DNA of 64,000 nucleotides, taken from the NCBI RefSeq assembly GCF_003347665.1, contig NZ_QDGA01000025.1:1-64000 (forward strand). The letters run 5' to 3'. A program made the position numbers and the translations under genes. Positions 53,635 through 62,355 of the stretch are shown here, one piece after another (position 1 is the stretch's first letter; each line of letters opens with the position of its first letter). Source of the stretch: Microvirga calopogonii. Lineage in GTDB: Bacteria > Pseudomonadota > Alphaproteobacteria > Rhizobiales > Beijerinckiaceae. Below the pieces are notes generated by a model. That model saw only the letters and a program-made list of their open reading frames with translations. It ran no database searches and was not told where the DNA came from.

Positions 53635-56600
53635 CTAGACGGTCAGGCCCGCCTCTTCCGGCGTTTCCTGCGCGACCGATGGCCGCGAAGCCTCACTCTC
53701 GAACCCATAGTCCCGTGCCGCTCCCTCGGGCGTCACCAGGCCAAGTCGCAAGTCCTGTTCGATGGCTGCCCGGGAGCGCTTGCGCGGGTCGCCGTATCCT
53801 GCACCGCCGGCGAGGGTGATTTCCACGATTTCGTCGGTGCGGGTTACCTGCACGAGGTCGCCGGTCCCGCAATCGTGAAGGACACGGCCCGACGGATCGA
53901 CGATGCGGCCCCGCGCCTCGCCGCCGGCTTGGCCGCCGAAGAGGCCCAGGGCGGGGTTCTCGACCCCTTCAGGATAGATCGAGAAGAGCGTCGGAAGTCC
54001 ATCGTCCTCGAGCTTGCGCACGCGCACGCGCTGGCCGAGACCGCCGCGATGACGTCCCGGACCGCCTGAATCGGGCAGGTAGGCTTTCTCGGTCACCAGA
54101 ACCGGCACACGCGCCTCGAACAATTCGATCGAGGTATTCGCCGCCGAGGTCGGCCACAGCAGACCGGACTTGCCATCGCCGTGCGCTGAAGCGCCTTGTC
54201 CGCCGCCCGTGAACAGAAGATCTGAATAAGTTTTGCCGTTCCGGTCCTGCCCGTAAACGTTCGCGGCGATCGGCAGGCCGGTGAAGGACTGGACCTTATC
54301 CGGGGCCGCTTGGGCAAGGGCGCGGAAGATGTTCGGTGCGAGATACCAGCCGGTGCGCGTCCGCAGGTTCACGGCTGCGGGGCGGCGGCAGTTCAGGATC
54401 GATCCTTCCGGAGCCTTGACCGTGAATGCGCGGTAGCATCCCGCATTGCCGCGGACGTTGGGCGTCAGCATGCATTTCAGCGGATAGGTCGCGTGAGCGG
54501 CCGTGTAGTTCAGGGTCGAGTTCAGTCCGCCCTGCGCCAGTTGTGGAGGAGCGCCCTCGAAGTCGAGCTCGATCTCGCTGCCCGAAACCGTCAGCTTAAG
54601 CGGATAGCGCATCGGCTCACCGAGCGGATTGTTCCACACTTCGGCTGAGTAGATGCCGTCCGGGATAGCCGCGATCGCATCGCGCATGGCCTTCTCCGAG
54701 CGGCTCTGCACGACCGTGGCAAGCGCCCGCACGTCGTTCATGCCGTAATCCGCCATGAAGGCCACAAGCCGCTCCGCCCCGATGGCGTTCGCCGCGACGA
54801 AGGAATGCAGGTCGCCCAGCACCTGCTCGGGGTTGCGCACGTTCTCGGCGAAGAGCCGGAACAGCGTTTCGTTCGGCCGCCCCTCCTCGAACAGCTTCAT
54901 CGGCGGGATCTGGAACCCTTCCTCATAGATCTCGCGGGCGCGCAACGAGTCGCGAGTGCCGCCGATATCGGACACGTGGCCGACGGTCCCCATAAGCCCG
55001 ACGACTTGGCCCTCCCGGAAGACCGGCGTGACCACCGCGATGTCGAAGAGGTGTCCGGCGCAGAGCCATGGGTCGTTCGTGATCAGCACGTCGCCGGGCT
55101 TGAGCGTCTCGGCCGGGTAGCGGGCGAGCAGCGCCTTGACCGCACGGGGCAGGGTGAGGTTGAAGACCGGCATCGCGCGCGGCGAGTGCGCGAGGGTCTC
55201 GCCATTGGGATCGAGAAGCTCGCAGGCGAAGTCCTGCGATTCCGAGATCACGAGCGAGAAGGCAGTCCGGCAGACCGTCAGCCACATCTCCTCGACGACG
55301 TTGACGAGCCGGCTCCACATGATCTCCAGCGCGATGGGATCCGCCTCGATCCGGGCGACCGCCTCCCGGAGCGGCAGGTCGGCCGGGATCATGGCCATGC
55401 CGGCGCTGACCTGACCGACCGTGATACGCAGGTTCAGGCTGCCGTCCACGGTCAGGCTGTCGGGGGGTGCGATCACCGTGGTCGCCTCTCGCTCCTCGAT
55501 GATGGCCGGACCCTGGATCGAGTCGCCGGGGGACAGGGCGTAGCGGTCATAGACGGGGGTCTCGACATAGCCGCCTTCGAACCAGGCGCGACGATATCCC
55601 TTGATCGGCCTCTCGCGGTCGCCACCGCCGGTGGCGCCCTTCAGGGAGAGTTTCGGCGCGGGAGCGACGCAGCGGACCCGGAAGTTGATGGCCTCTGTGC
55701 GGGCCCCCTCATAGACCGAGGTGTAGCGGGCCTCATAGGCCTTGGAAAAGGCACTCTGGATGATATCGAGGCGGCTGCCGTCGATCCGTCCTGCCGGCAA
55801 CTCGACCGCAATGTCGTGCATCTGCCCCACAAGCCGCATATCGGCGAAGCGCTCAACCGTGATGGAGGCCGGCGCCACGCCGGCTTCGATCAGGCGTTTG
55901 CGGCCCTCGGCCTCAAGTTCCGCCAGGACGGCATTGGTGGTCGTCCCGTCGAAGCCTTCGGAGAACTCGACCGGGTGAGACCGAACGAGCTCGAACGAGA
56001 GGGGCGCCGCCAGGAAGCCGAGGGCGGAGGCTGCGCCCGAGGCAGGCGGGATGATGACCTCGCGCACGCCGAGCGCCCGCGCGACATCGGTCGCATGGGC
56101 CGGACCCGCGCCTCCAAATCCGACCATCGCGTAGTTGCGGGGATCCTTGCCCTTCTCGACCAGGTGAACGCGGGCGGCGGCGGCCATGCTCTCCACGACG
56201 ACCTTGTGGATGCCCCAGGCCGCTTCCGGCACGGAGAGGCTAAGCGGGTCGGCGACCGTTGCGATGGCGCGTTCCGACGCGCCGATATCGAGCGACATGC
56301 GCCCGCCGAGGAAGAAGCCCGGATCGTAGTATCCGAGGATGAGGTTCGCGTCTGTAACGGTCGGCTTGGTGCCGCCCATCCCATAGCAGGCCGGGCCCGG
56401 GTCGGAGCCGGCGGAATGCGGCCCCACCTTGAGGAGACCGACTTCGTCGATGGCTGCGATGGAACCGCCGCCGGCGCCGATCTCGATCATGTCGATCACG
56501 GGGGCCTTGATCGGCAGGCCGGAGCCCTTGGTGAAGCGGTGAACGCGCCCGGCCTCAAGCATCGGGGCGATCTCGGTCCGCCCGCCTTCGATCATGCACG

Positions 56601-57498
56601 CCTTCGCCGTCGTGCCGCCCATGTCGAAGGAGATCACATCCTCCTTGCCGGCGAGGGAACCGAACAGGGCAGTGGCCAGGCCGCCGCCTGCAGGACCCGA
56701 CTCGAGCAGGCGGATCGGGAAAGCGCGCGCCGTCTCCGGCGAGACGAGACCACCGGCCGAGTGCATGAGGCGCAGAGCCCCCCGGAAGCCCCGGCTCGAC
56801 AGCTCGCGCTCAAGTCGCTTCAGGTACCGGTCCATGAGCGGTTGGACATAGGCATTGGCACAGGTCGTGACGCAGCGCTGGTATTCCCAGAGTTCGGCGA
56901 CGACCTCCGACGACAGGGATACGGCGAGTTCGGGGAATTCCGTCCGGGCGATTTCGCCGACGATCCGCTCGTGTTCCGGATTGCGGTAAGCGTTGAGGAA
57001 GCAGACGGCAACGGCTTCGACGCCGGCGTCCAGCAGAACCTGAAGTGCGCGGCAGACGGTGTCCCGGTCAAGGGCGGTGACGATCTGGCCGTCACGGTCG
57101 ATGCGCTCTGGGATCTCGAGCCGCAGCTCACGGGACACGAAGGGCTGCGGATAGCCGAGGAAGAGATCGTAGATGTCGTAGCGCTGTTCCGTCCCCATCT
57201 CGAGGATGTCGCGGAAGCCCTGCGTCGTCAGCAGGCCGAGCTTGGCCCCTTTACGTTCGATGACCGCATTCGTCACCAGGGTCGTGCCGTGCACGATCTC
57301 ATGAATCTCGGCGAGACCGATCTCGGCCATAGCAACGAGTTCCTCAAGTCCCGCAAGCGCCGCAACGGAGGGATCGTGAGGGGTCGTCAGCCGCTTGTGG
57401 AGGCGGACCGTTTCTTCATTGCCGTCGTACAGAATGAAGTCGGTGAAGGTGCCTCCAATGTCGAAGCCGATCCGCCAGCGGGTTCCGGGTTGCGTCAT
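53635..57498 (-). CDS. Fused hydantoinase/5-oxoprolinase A+B protein
   Basis: About 1287 residues from ATG 57498; a TTG five codons earlier is less likely. Residues ~1-690 are the HyuA/OplA half: GFDIGGTFTDFILYD, HGTTLVTNAVIERKGAKLGL, SFDMGGTTAKACMI, GAGGGSIAAIDEVGLLKVGP. Residues ~725-1260 are the HyuB/OplB half: LEIMWSRLVNVVEEMWLTVC, ISESQDFACELLD, LITNDPWLCAGHLFDIAVV, GGPGRHRGGLGQRVRV. Such fusions open cyclic amides (5-oxoproline, hydantoins, N-methylhydantoin) using ATP. Eukaryotic oxoprolinase has the same single-chain layout. It is the first enzyme gene of the minus-strand operon, 11 bases after iclR. Confidence 0.93.
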   Translation of the reverse strand: MTQPGTRWRIGFDIGGTFTDFILYDGNEETVRLHKRLTTPHDPSVAALAGLEELVAMAEIGLAEIHEIVHGTTLVTNAVIERKGAKLGLLTTQGFRDILEMGTEQRYDIYDLFLGYPQPFVSRELRLEIPERIDRDGQIVTALDRDTVCRALQVLLDAGVEAVAVCFLNAYRNPEHERIVGEIARTEFPELAVSLSSEVVAELWEYQRCVTTCANAYVQPLMDRYLKRLERELSSRGFRGALRLMHSAGGLVSPETARAFPIRLLESGPAGGGLATALFGSLAGKEDVISFDMGGTTAKACMIEGGRTEIAPMLEAGRVHRFTKGSGLPIKAPVIDMIEIGAGGGSIAAIDEVGLLKVGPHSAGSDPGPACYGMGGTKPTVTDANLILGYYDPGFFLGGRMSLDIGASERAIATVADPLSLSVPEAAWGIHKVVVESMAAAARVHLVEKGKDPRNYAMVGFGGAGPAHATDVARALGVREVIIPPASGAASALGFLAAPLSFELVRSHPVEFSEGFDGTTTNAVLAELEAEGRKRLIEAGVAPASITVERFADMRLVGQMHDIAVELPAGRIDGSRLDIIQSAFSKAYEARYTSVYEGARTEAINFRVRCVAPAPKLSLKGATGGGDRERPIKGYRRAWFEGGYVETPVYDRYALSPGDSIQGPAIIEEREATTVIAPPDSLTVDGSLNLRITVGQVSAGMAMIPADLPLREAVARIEADPIALEIMWSRLVNVVEEMWLTVCRTAFSLVISESQDFACELLDPNGETLAHSPRAMPVFNLTLPRAVKALLARYPAETLKPGDVLITNDPWLCAGHLFDIAVVTPVFREGQVVGLMGTVGHVSDIGGTRDSLRAREIYEEGFQIPPMKLFEEGRPNETLFRLFAENVRNPEQVLGDLHSFVAANAIGAERLVAFMADYGMNDVRALATVVQSRSEKAMRDAIAAIPDGIYSAEVWNNPLGEPMRYPLKLTVSGSEIELDFEGAPPQLAQGGLNSTLNYTAAHATYPLKCMLTPNVRGNAGCYRAFTVKAPEGSILNCRRPAAVNLRTRTGWYLAPNIFRALAQAAPDKVQSFTGLPIAANVYGQDRNGKTYSDLLFTGGGQGASAHGDGKSGLLWPTSAANTSIELFEARVPVLVTEKAYLPDSGGPGRHRGGLGQRVRVRKLEDDGLPTLFSIYPEGVENPALGLFGGQAGGEARGRIVDPSGRVLHDCGTGDLVQVTRTDEIVEITLAGGAGYGDPRKRSRAAIEQDLRLGLVTPEGAARDYGFESEASRPSVAQETPEEAGLTV

Positions 57499-57509
57499 CA
57501 CAATCTCTT

Positions 57510-58277
57510 TCAATGGGTTCTGGTGTTGTAATTGAGGCCGTCACCAAGGATCGCCGCGATATGCTTGGCCCCTGCCAGGAGGCCATTGATGATCGCGTCG
57601 CGTTCGTCCTGAGTAATCGTTGAAGATGGAAAGGTGACGCAGAGGCTGACGGCCTCGCGGGTTTCGGGGTCGCCGACCGCCACCGCGATCGCGGCGACGC
57701 CTCGGTTGGCTTCATCATTGGATTCGGCAAAGCCCTCCTGACGCACCTTCGCCAGACGCGTCAGCAACTCCTCGACGCTCTGGGGTGCGTTCGAGGAAGG
57801 GGGCATAGGAAGCTTAGGATAGAGAGCCATCACCTCCTCGTCGCTGAGCCGGGCGAGGAGCGTGCGTCCGGTTGCGCTTGCGAAGGCCGCGAGGCGCCGC
57901 CCGATTGGCGTCGCAACGCGCAGGACATGCGAACCAGGGTGATAGGTCAGTCCGACGACGTCGTGCCCAGCCCGGATACTGACATAGCTGGAATGCCCGA
58001 CCTGTGCCGAGACGGCCTTCACGACCTCGTCCGCCCGGGCAACCAGAGAGGAGGCGCGCCGATAGACGTTGCCAACCTCGAATAGCATGAGGCCGGGACG
58101 ATAGCGCTTCGTCTCTCCGACACTCTCGATGAGACCAGCGTCTCGCATGGCGCGCAGCAGGCGGGAAACGGTGCTCTTCGGCGCCGGAAGAAGCGCCGAG
58201 ACATCCGTCACCGTCAGCTCGGTGCGTTCTTCCGAAAAGCATCGGAGGACCGCCGCTACACTTGCCAAGGTTGTCAC
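57510..58277 (-). CDS. IclR-family transcriptional regulator
   Basis: 255 residues from GTG 58277; there is no in-frame ATG, and an upstream TTG at 58322 would overlap the operator region. Winged helix at ~1-65 (LTVTDVSALLPAPKSTVSRL, LIESVGETKRYRPG) and the effector domain with VATPIGRRLAAFASATGRTL and GFAESNDEANRGVAAIAVAV. It heads the hyuAB-dpp operon and is divergent from the M20 peptidase, so it probably controls both from the shared 125-base intergenic region. Confidence 0.9.
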   Translation of the reverse strand: MTTLASVAAVLRCFSEERTELTVTDVSALLPAPKSTVSRLLRAMRDAGLIESVGETKRYRPGLMLFEVGNVYRRASSLVARADEVVKAVSAQVGHSSYVSIRAGHDVVGLTYHPGSHVLRVATPIGRRLAAFASATGRTLLARLSDEEVMALYPKLPMPPSSNAPQSVEELLTRLAKVRQEGFAESNDEANRGVAAIAVAVGDPETREAVSLCVTFPSSTITQDERDAIINGLLAGAKHIAAILGDGLNYNTRTH

Positions 58278-58292
58278 ATCACTGGTCCATAT

Positions 58293-58329
58293 GTTCCAGA
58301 ATTTGCAACTCGTGTTCCGCAATTTGGAA
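58293..58329. promoter_or_regulatory. Direct-repeat operator candidate between iclR and the M20 peptidase gene
   Basis: GTTCCAGAATTTGCAA (58293-58308) and GTTCCGCAATTTGGAA (58314-58329) repeat with a 21-base period, that is, on the same face of the helix. The second is itself palindromic (TTCC-N7-GGAA). IclR-type regulators bind such short symmetric repeats as dimers of dimers. Confidence 0.55.
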
Positions 58330-58402
58330 TTATCACTAGCCTTCCCTTACCGAACATGCAAGCCTCGAAGTTGTGCAATCCGAACTGCAAAATGGGGATT
58401 CA

Positions 58403-59572
58403 ATGGGCAGCATGACCGAAGGGGAAAACAGGGTCACCGAATGGCTCCGGGAACAAAGAGACGCCATGGTCTCGCTCCTCGGGGAGCTGGTGAACATCGA
58501 CTCGGGAACCTACGACAAGGCAGGCGTCGATGCCGCCGGAGAACCGCTCCGCCGGTTTTTCGAGGCGGCTGGGCTCCAGGTCGAGGTCCTGCCTGAATCT
58601 ACTTTTGGAGATGCCATCCGGGCGACGCTGCCGCACGAAACGGCCAATGACCAGCGACCGATCGTGCTCATGGGGCATCGTGACACGGTCTTTCCAAAGG
58701 GGGAGGCTGGCCGGCGGCCGTTCAGGGTCGAAAATGGCCGTGCTTATGGTCCGGGCGTGGCCGACATGAAATCGGGTCTCGTTATGAATGCCTTCGTGAT
58801 CGCCGCCCTTGCAAGGTTCGGTGGCCATCCGGCGCCGGTCGTAGCGCTCGTCACAAGCGATGAGGAGATCGCCTCGCCATCCTCCCGGCCTCTCATTGAG
58901 ACGCAAGCCAGAATGTCGCGGGCGGTCTTCAATGCCGAACCCAGCCGGGCGCCGAACGTCATTGTGAGCGGTCGCAAGGGCGGCGTCTTCATGAGCTTCG
59001 ACGTGTACGGAAAGGCGGCCCATTCCGGAGCCCATTATGAGCGCGGGGTCTCGGCTATCGAGGAGTTGTCGCGAAAGGTGCTCGCCCTTCACCGACTGAC
59101 CGATCTTGACCGCGGCATCACCGTCAATGTCGGGCTGATCGGTGGCGGGCAGACGGTCAATACGATTGCGCCTCATGCTCGCGGCGAGATCGACCTGCGC
59201 TACGTCCGCAGCGAGGATCGCGCTGCAATGATCGATGCTATCCGCGAGGTCGTGGAAAACTGCTCCCTCCCGGGTACGACGGCCCAGCTCACGATCAAGG
59301 GCGAGTTCCTCCCCTTGGAGGAGACGGCTGAGAGCCGCACGCTATTCGAGATCTATCGACAGGCGGGGAGGGACCTCGGATTTGATGTCGAGGCCGAGTT
59401 CACTGGCGGCTGCGCCGATTCCGGCCTTACGGCGGGGCAAGGCTGTCCCACCCTTTGCAGCATTGGACCGGTCGGCGACGGCGGGCACACGTCGGACGAA
59501 TATGTGCTCGTCGACAGCCTGGTTCCCTGCGCTCAGGCTCTAGCTCTTTCGGTCATGCGCCTGCGCTCCTGA
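58403..59572 (+). CDS. M20-family metallopeptidase, glutamate carboxypeptidase (CPG2)-like
   Basis: 389 residues from ATG 58403, with TGGGGAT upstream; GTG 58373 is an alternative. The co-catalytic zinc ligands appear in LMGHRDTVFPKGEA (His), GPGVADMKSGL (Asp), TSDEEIASPS (Glu pair) and GGHTSDEYVLVDSL (His). Between them is the dimerisation domain with KAAHSGAHYERGVSAIEEL. CPG2 enzymes cleave a C-terminal Glu or similar from amides. Divergent from iclR and probably co-regulated. It may act on the linear product released by HyuAB. Confidence 0.9.
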   Translation: MGSMTEGENRVTEWLREQRDAMVSLLGELVNIDSGTYDKAGVDAAGEPLRRFFEAAGLQVEVLPESTFGDAIRATLPHETANDQRPIVLMGHRDTVFPKGEAGRRPFRVENGRAYGPGVADMKSGLVMNAFVIAALARFGGHPAPVVALVTSDEEIASPSSRPLIETQARMSRAVFNAEPSRAPNVIVSGRKGGVFMSFDVYGKAAHSGAHYERGVSAIEELSRKVLALHRLTDLDRGITVNVGLIGGGQTVNTIAPHARGEIDLRYVRSEDRAAMIDAIREVVENCSLPGTTAQLTIKGEFLPLEETAESRTLFEIYRQAGRDLGFDVEAEFTGGCADSGLTAGQGCPTLCSIGPVGDGGHTSDEYVLVDSLVPCAQALALSVMRLRS

Positions 59573-59589
59573 GCCTCGCGGATGAAACG

Positions 59590-60065
59590 GCATTATAAGT
59601 AACTTTCGGCTGTGCACAGCCCGGGAGTACCGCTCAGCAAAGGTCCGGCTCTGGCACTCCTGAGACGTAAGACCGTATGTCCGCCTGTGTTGAGGAAGTG
59701 GCTCGCCCTACTCTGCGCCTCCGAGGGTTGCTCGGGTGGGCCGAGCCGATCCTCACCGCAGGAGGACGAGCCATGGGACAGCCTACGGAAGTTTTCGTCG
59801 GAATCGATGCCGCCAAAGCGCGCAATGCCGTTGCGGTCGCTGATGGCGAACGGGGCGGTGAGGTTCGCTATCTGGGGGAGATCAATGCCTCCGCGGAGAG
59901 CATGCGGCGCTTCGTGAAGCGGCTGGCGTCCAAGTATGATCGGGTTCACTTCTGCTATGAGGCCGACCCGACCGGCTATGGCCTGCACCGGCTCATCACC
60001 AGCCTTGGCCATCCCTGCACGGTGGTGGCGCCCTCGCTTATGCCACGCAAACCCGGTGATCGGAT
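59590..60065 (+). mobile_element. IS110-family element fragment
   Basis: The left part of an IS110 element with the first third of its transposase. It is cut at 60065 by the end of an IS6 relative. The left boundary is approximate because IS110 ends have no long inverted repeats. Confidence 0.7.
59773..60065 (+). pseudogene. IS110-family transposase, N-terminal fragment
   Basis: From ATG 59773 with CAGGAGGACG upstream. Contains VFVGIDAAKARNAVAVAD (first Asp of the DEDD site), HFCYEADPTGYGLHRLI (Glu) and VVAPSLMPRKPGDR, where family members continue with the remaining acidic residues. The frame instead runs into the IS6 end. About 98 of ~350 residues remain. Confidence 0.85.
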
Positions 60066-60228
60066 GGCACCGTTGCAGTAACTTGGAAACGGCATAACGG
60101 ACCCAGTTTAACGGGCCGCTCAGGCAGCAAGACCGAAGAGCTGACTGACGAGACGAATTTCGCTTGTCGCTCGACATCCCCGCTTGTTGTAATGACCGCG
60201 GCGGATCATGCGCATGATCTCAAAACCC
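60066..60228 (-). mobile_element. IS6 element A-type terminal fragment
   Basis: 163 bases matching the left end of element A (34178-34340) at about 93% identity, starting GGCACCGTTGCAGTAACTT. It includes the transposase C-terminal codons and is cut at 60228 by element C. Orientation is the same as element A. Confidence 0.85.
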
Positions 60229-61055
60229 GGGATCTGTCGCAAGAATTTGTTTCAGAGTTTCAGATACTCTGCCGGAAGTCTTATTGGCGGAGGGCGGGGT
60301 GTTCAAGGGCAGGCATTTTGATCGATCCGTGATCCTGCTCTGCATCCGGTGGTATTTGGCTTATAACCTCAGCCTCAGGAACTTAGAGGAGATGATGACA
60401 GAGCGCGGCATCTCCGTCGACCACGCGACCATCCACAGATGGGTCATTCGCTACTCACCCGAATTGCTGAAGCGCTTCAATTTATGCAAGCGATCCGTCA
60501 CTGGCAAGTGGCACATCGATGAGACTTACATCAAGGTGCGCGGGCAGTGGCGATATCTCTACCGCGCAATCGACAGCAACGGTGACACGGTCGAGTTCTG
60601 GTTCAGCGAACGGCGCAACCTGGCGGCCGCCAAGCGGTTCCTGCGCAAGGCTCTCAATCGGCATGGCCGGCCCGAGAGGATCGTCATCGACGGCAGCCAA
60701 ACCAATCGGGAAGCCATCATGTCGTGTGATGCCGTGAGCCGGCTGCAGGATCGGTCAAGGCGCAAGCTGAAGCCGATCCGGATCCGGCGAAGTGCCTACC
60801 TGAACAATCGCATCGAACAGGATCATCGAGCCATTAAGAGGCGAGTGCGTCCAATGCTTGGGTTCAAGGCGATGAATAGCGCTCGTGTGATCCTGAGCGG
60901 CATTGAGATGATCCACATGATGCGCAAGCAGCAGGCGATCTTCGCCCGGAATCCGCAGCCCTCACTCGCCGAGCAGTTTGAGAGGCTTGCTGCCTGAAGC
61001 CAAGGCGATGCCCAAACGATTCTCTCGCATCCGTTCCAGATTTGCGACACAGCCC
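60229..61055 (+). mobile_element. IS6-family element C
   Basis: 827 bp with inverted ends GGGATCTGTCGCAA and GGGCTGTGTCGCAA (12 of 14 match). Contains one transposase. On the right it abuts the truncated permease gene, and on the left it abuts the element A fragment, with no target duplication. Confidence 0.85.
60284..60997 (+). CDS. IS6-family DDE transposase (element C)
   Basis: 237 residues from TTG 60284; GTG 60299 is an alternative. Helix-turn-helix segment LRNLEEMMTERGISVDHATI, then the triad in WHIDETYIKV, IVIDGSQTNREAI and NNRIEQDHRAIKRRVRP. No stops, so likely active. It differs clearly from the transposases of elements A and B. Confidence 0.92.
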   Translation: MAEGGVFKGRHFDRSVILLCIRWYLAYNLSLRNLEEMMTERGISVDHATIHRWVIRYSPELLKRFNLCKRSVTGKWHIDETYIKVRGQWRYLYRAIDSNGDTVEFWFSERRNLAAAKRFLRKALNRHGRPERIVIDGSQTNREAIMSCDAVSRLQDRSRRKLKPIRIRRSAYLNNRIEQDHRAIKRRVRPMLGFKAMNSARVILSGIEMIHMMRKQQAIFARNPQPSLAEQFERLAA

Positions 61056-61199
61056 TTGGGTGTGCTTGTGATCAATGCAATGCAGAATTTCCAGATTCCC
61101 TTGCTCTGGAGCGCTGTTCTCCTGGCGGTCCTGGTGTCTCTGACCCTGTTTGGCCTGCTTGGTCTTTTACAACACTATGTGGCGCGCCGCTTCCGATGA
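61056..61199 (+). pseudogene. ABC transporter permease, C-terminal remnant
   Basis: About 47 residues (PLGVLVINAMQNFQIPLLW, AVLLAVLVSLTLFGLLGLLQ, HYVARRF) matching the last two helices of SsuC/TauC-type permeases. Everything upstream was removed when element C arrived. Its TGA overlaps the ATG of the next permease. Confidence 0.75.
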
Positions 61200-61990
61200 A
61201 TGAACTCCAGCCAATCGCAACCAAGGGTATCCGCGGCAAAGCCGTCGGGAAGCTTTTGACATCCCTGCAGAGCCTGTGGGGTGTTCTGGCAATTGTCCTC
61301 CTCTGGGAACTCTGGGTTAACCTCTCCCAGCTGAATACAATCGTGATGCCACGCCCGCTGGATGTAGTCTCTGACATTGCCTCGGCGCCTGGCGTCTACT
61401 TCGCAAGCACGGCGCAAACCCTGTTACTTGCAGTGGCGGGTTTAACCTTTGGTATGATCATTGGAACTGCCCTCGCAATACTGACGTGGCTATCCCGGAT
61501 TCTGGCGGGGCTTTTAACACCATTGGGATTGATTTTCGCCTCAGTCCCTGTTGTCGCCCTCATCCCGGTCCTTGCGCGCATCTTCGGCTATGATATCCGA
61601 ACCGTGCTCGCGATTGTCGTGATCATCTCGTTCTTCCCGGCATTTGTGTTCACATCTGCAGGTTTGCGGGCACTGCCGCCAGGAAGTGATGATCTCTTTC
61701 GGGTTCTTGGGACCCCTACCATTCGGCGCCTCTGGTTTCTGGCTATTCCGGCAGCTGTTCCGGAATGGGCGGTGGCGCTACGCCTTGCTGCTGCCAACAG
61801 CATCCTGGCTGCAATGGTTGCAGAGTTTCTGATGGGGACCAGTGGGTTAGGACATCTTTTCCACGCTGCTCGAGCAGACCTCGATATGAGCCGTGCGCTG
61901 GGCGCAAGTGCTATTGCAACCGTGATCTCGGTCGTATCTTTCCTTGCTGCTTCGGGGCTTGAGAAAAGAGTGCGCCAGCACTGGAGCTGA
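61196..61990 (+). CDS. ABC transporter permease (SsuC/TauC type)
   Basis: 264 residues with six helices (LWGVLAIVLLWELWVNLSQL, LLLAVAGLTFGMIIGTALA, LTPLGLIFASVPVVALIPVL, VVIISFFPAFVFTSAGLRAL). The coupling loop DLFRVLGTPTIRRLWFLAIP and the family ending MVAEFLMGTSGLGHLFHAAR are clear. Such permeases import taurine, sulfonates, nitrate or pyrimidine precursors. It was the second of a permease pair; the first is broken and no ATPase or binding protein is in the window. Probably orphaned. Confidence 0.85.
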   Translation: MNELQPIATKGIRGKAVGKLLTSLQSLWGVLAIVLLWELWVNLSQLNTIVMPRPLDVVSDIASAPGVYFASTAQTLLLAVAGLTFGMIIGTALAILTWLSRILAGLLTPLGLIFASVPVVALIPVLARIFGYDIRTVLAIVVIISFFPAFVFTSAGLRALPPGSDDLFRVLGTPTIRRLWFLAIPAAVPEWAVALRLAAANSILAAMVAEFLMGTSGLGHLFHAARADLDMSRALGASAIATVISVVSFLAASGLEKRVRQHWS

Positions 61991-62355
61991 GCCTGACGAT
62001 TAGCAGCTTCCTGTGGCACTGTCAGGCCTTAGGTCTTGGCCTCCAGGAATGTACAGATACCGTGATGTACACGAGAGGCAGGGAGGGGCACTGCCACCTG
62101 GCAAGCTTTCCCTGAAGCGGCCACCATTGTTCGGCCCATCCTCAGGATCAGTCACAGCGCATCGGCTGCGGCCTGTAACGTGATGAGGCATGACAACGAT
62201 GATGGCAAGCTGCCGATAGCTCTCACAGGAAACTCCAAGCGGCATCGTCATCTTGAGCAAGTAGAGGCTCTTTGAGGGCGCCAAACTGAGCGCTAAGCCA
62301 TTGAATTGACGGGACCGGTCTTGGGCCCAAACCCTCATCAAAGATGCAAACCTAA
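61991..62355. other. Gene-free interval
   Basis: 365 bases between the permease and the convergent diguanylate cyclase gene. Frames on the minus strand (62000-62341) lack a ribosome site and family features. No clear terminator hairpin with a T-tract noticed. Confidence 0.4.

Noticed and set aside
54805..57531. 908-codon plus-strand open frame
   Set aside because: It is the antisense of the fused HyuA-HyuB gene; the composition is Arg/Asp/Gly/His-rich as expected of a GC-rich shadow, with no family motifs.
34178..60228. Classical compound transposon with identical IS6 ends
   Set aside because: The outer copies differ at about 11 of 163 positions and the right one is a fragment, so identity from a single recent transposition is not supported; only the bracketing itself is reported.
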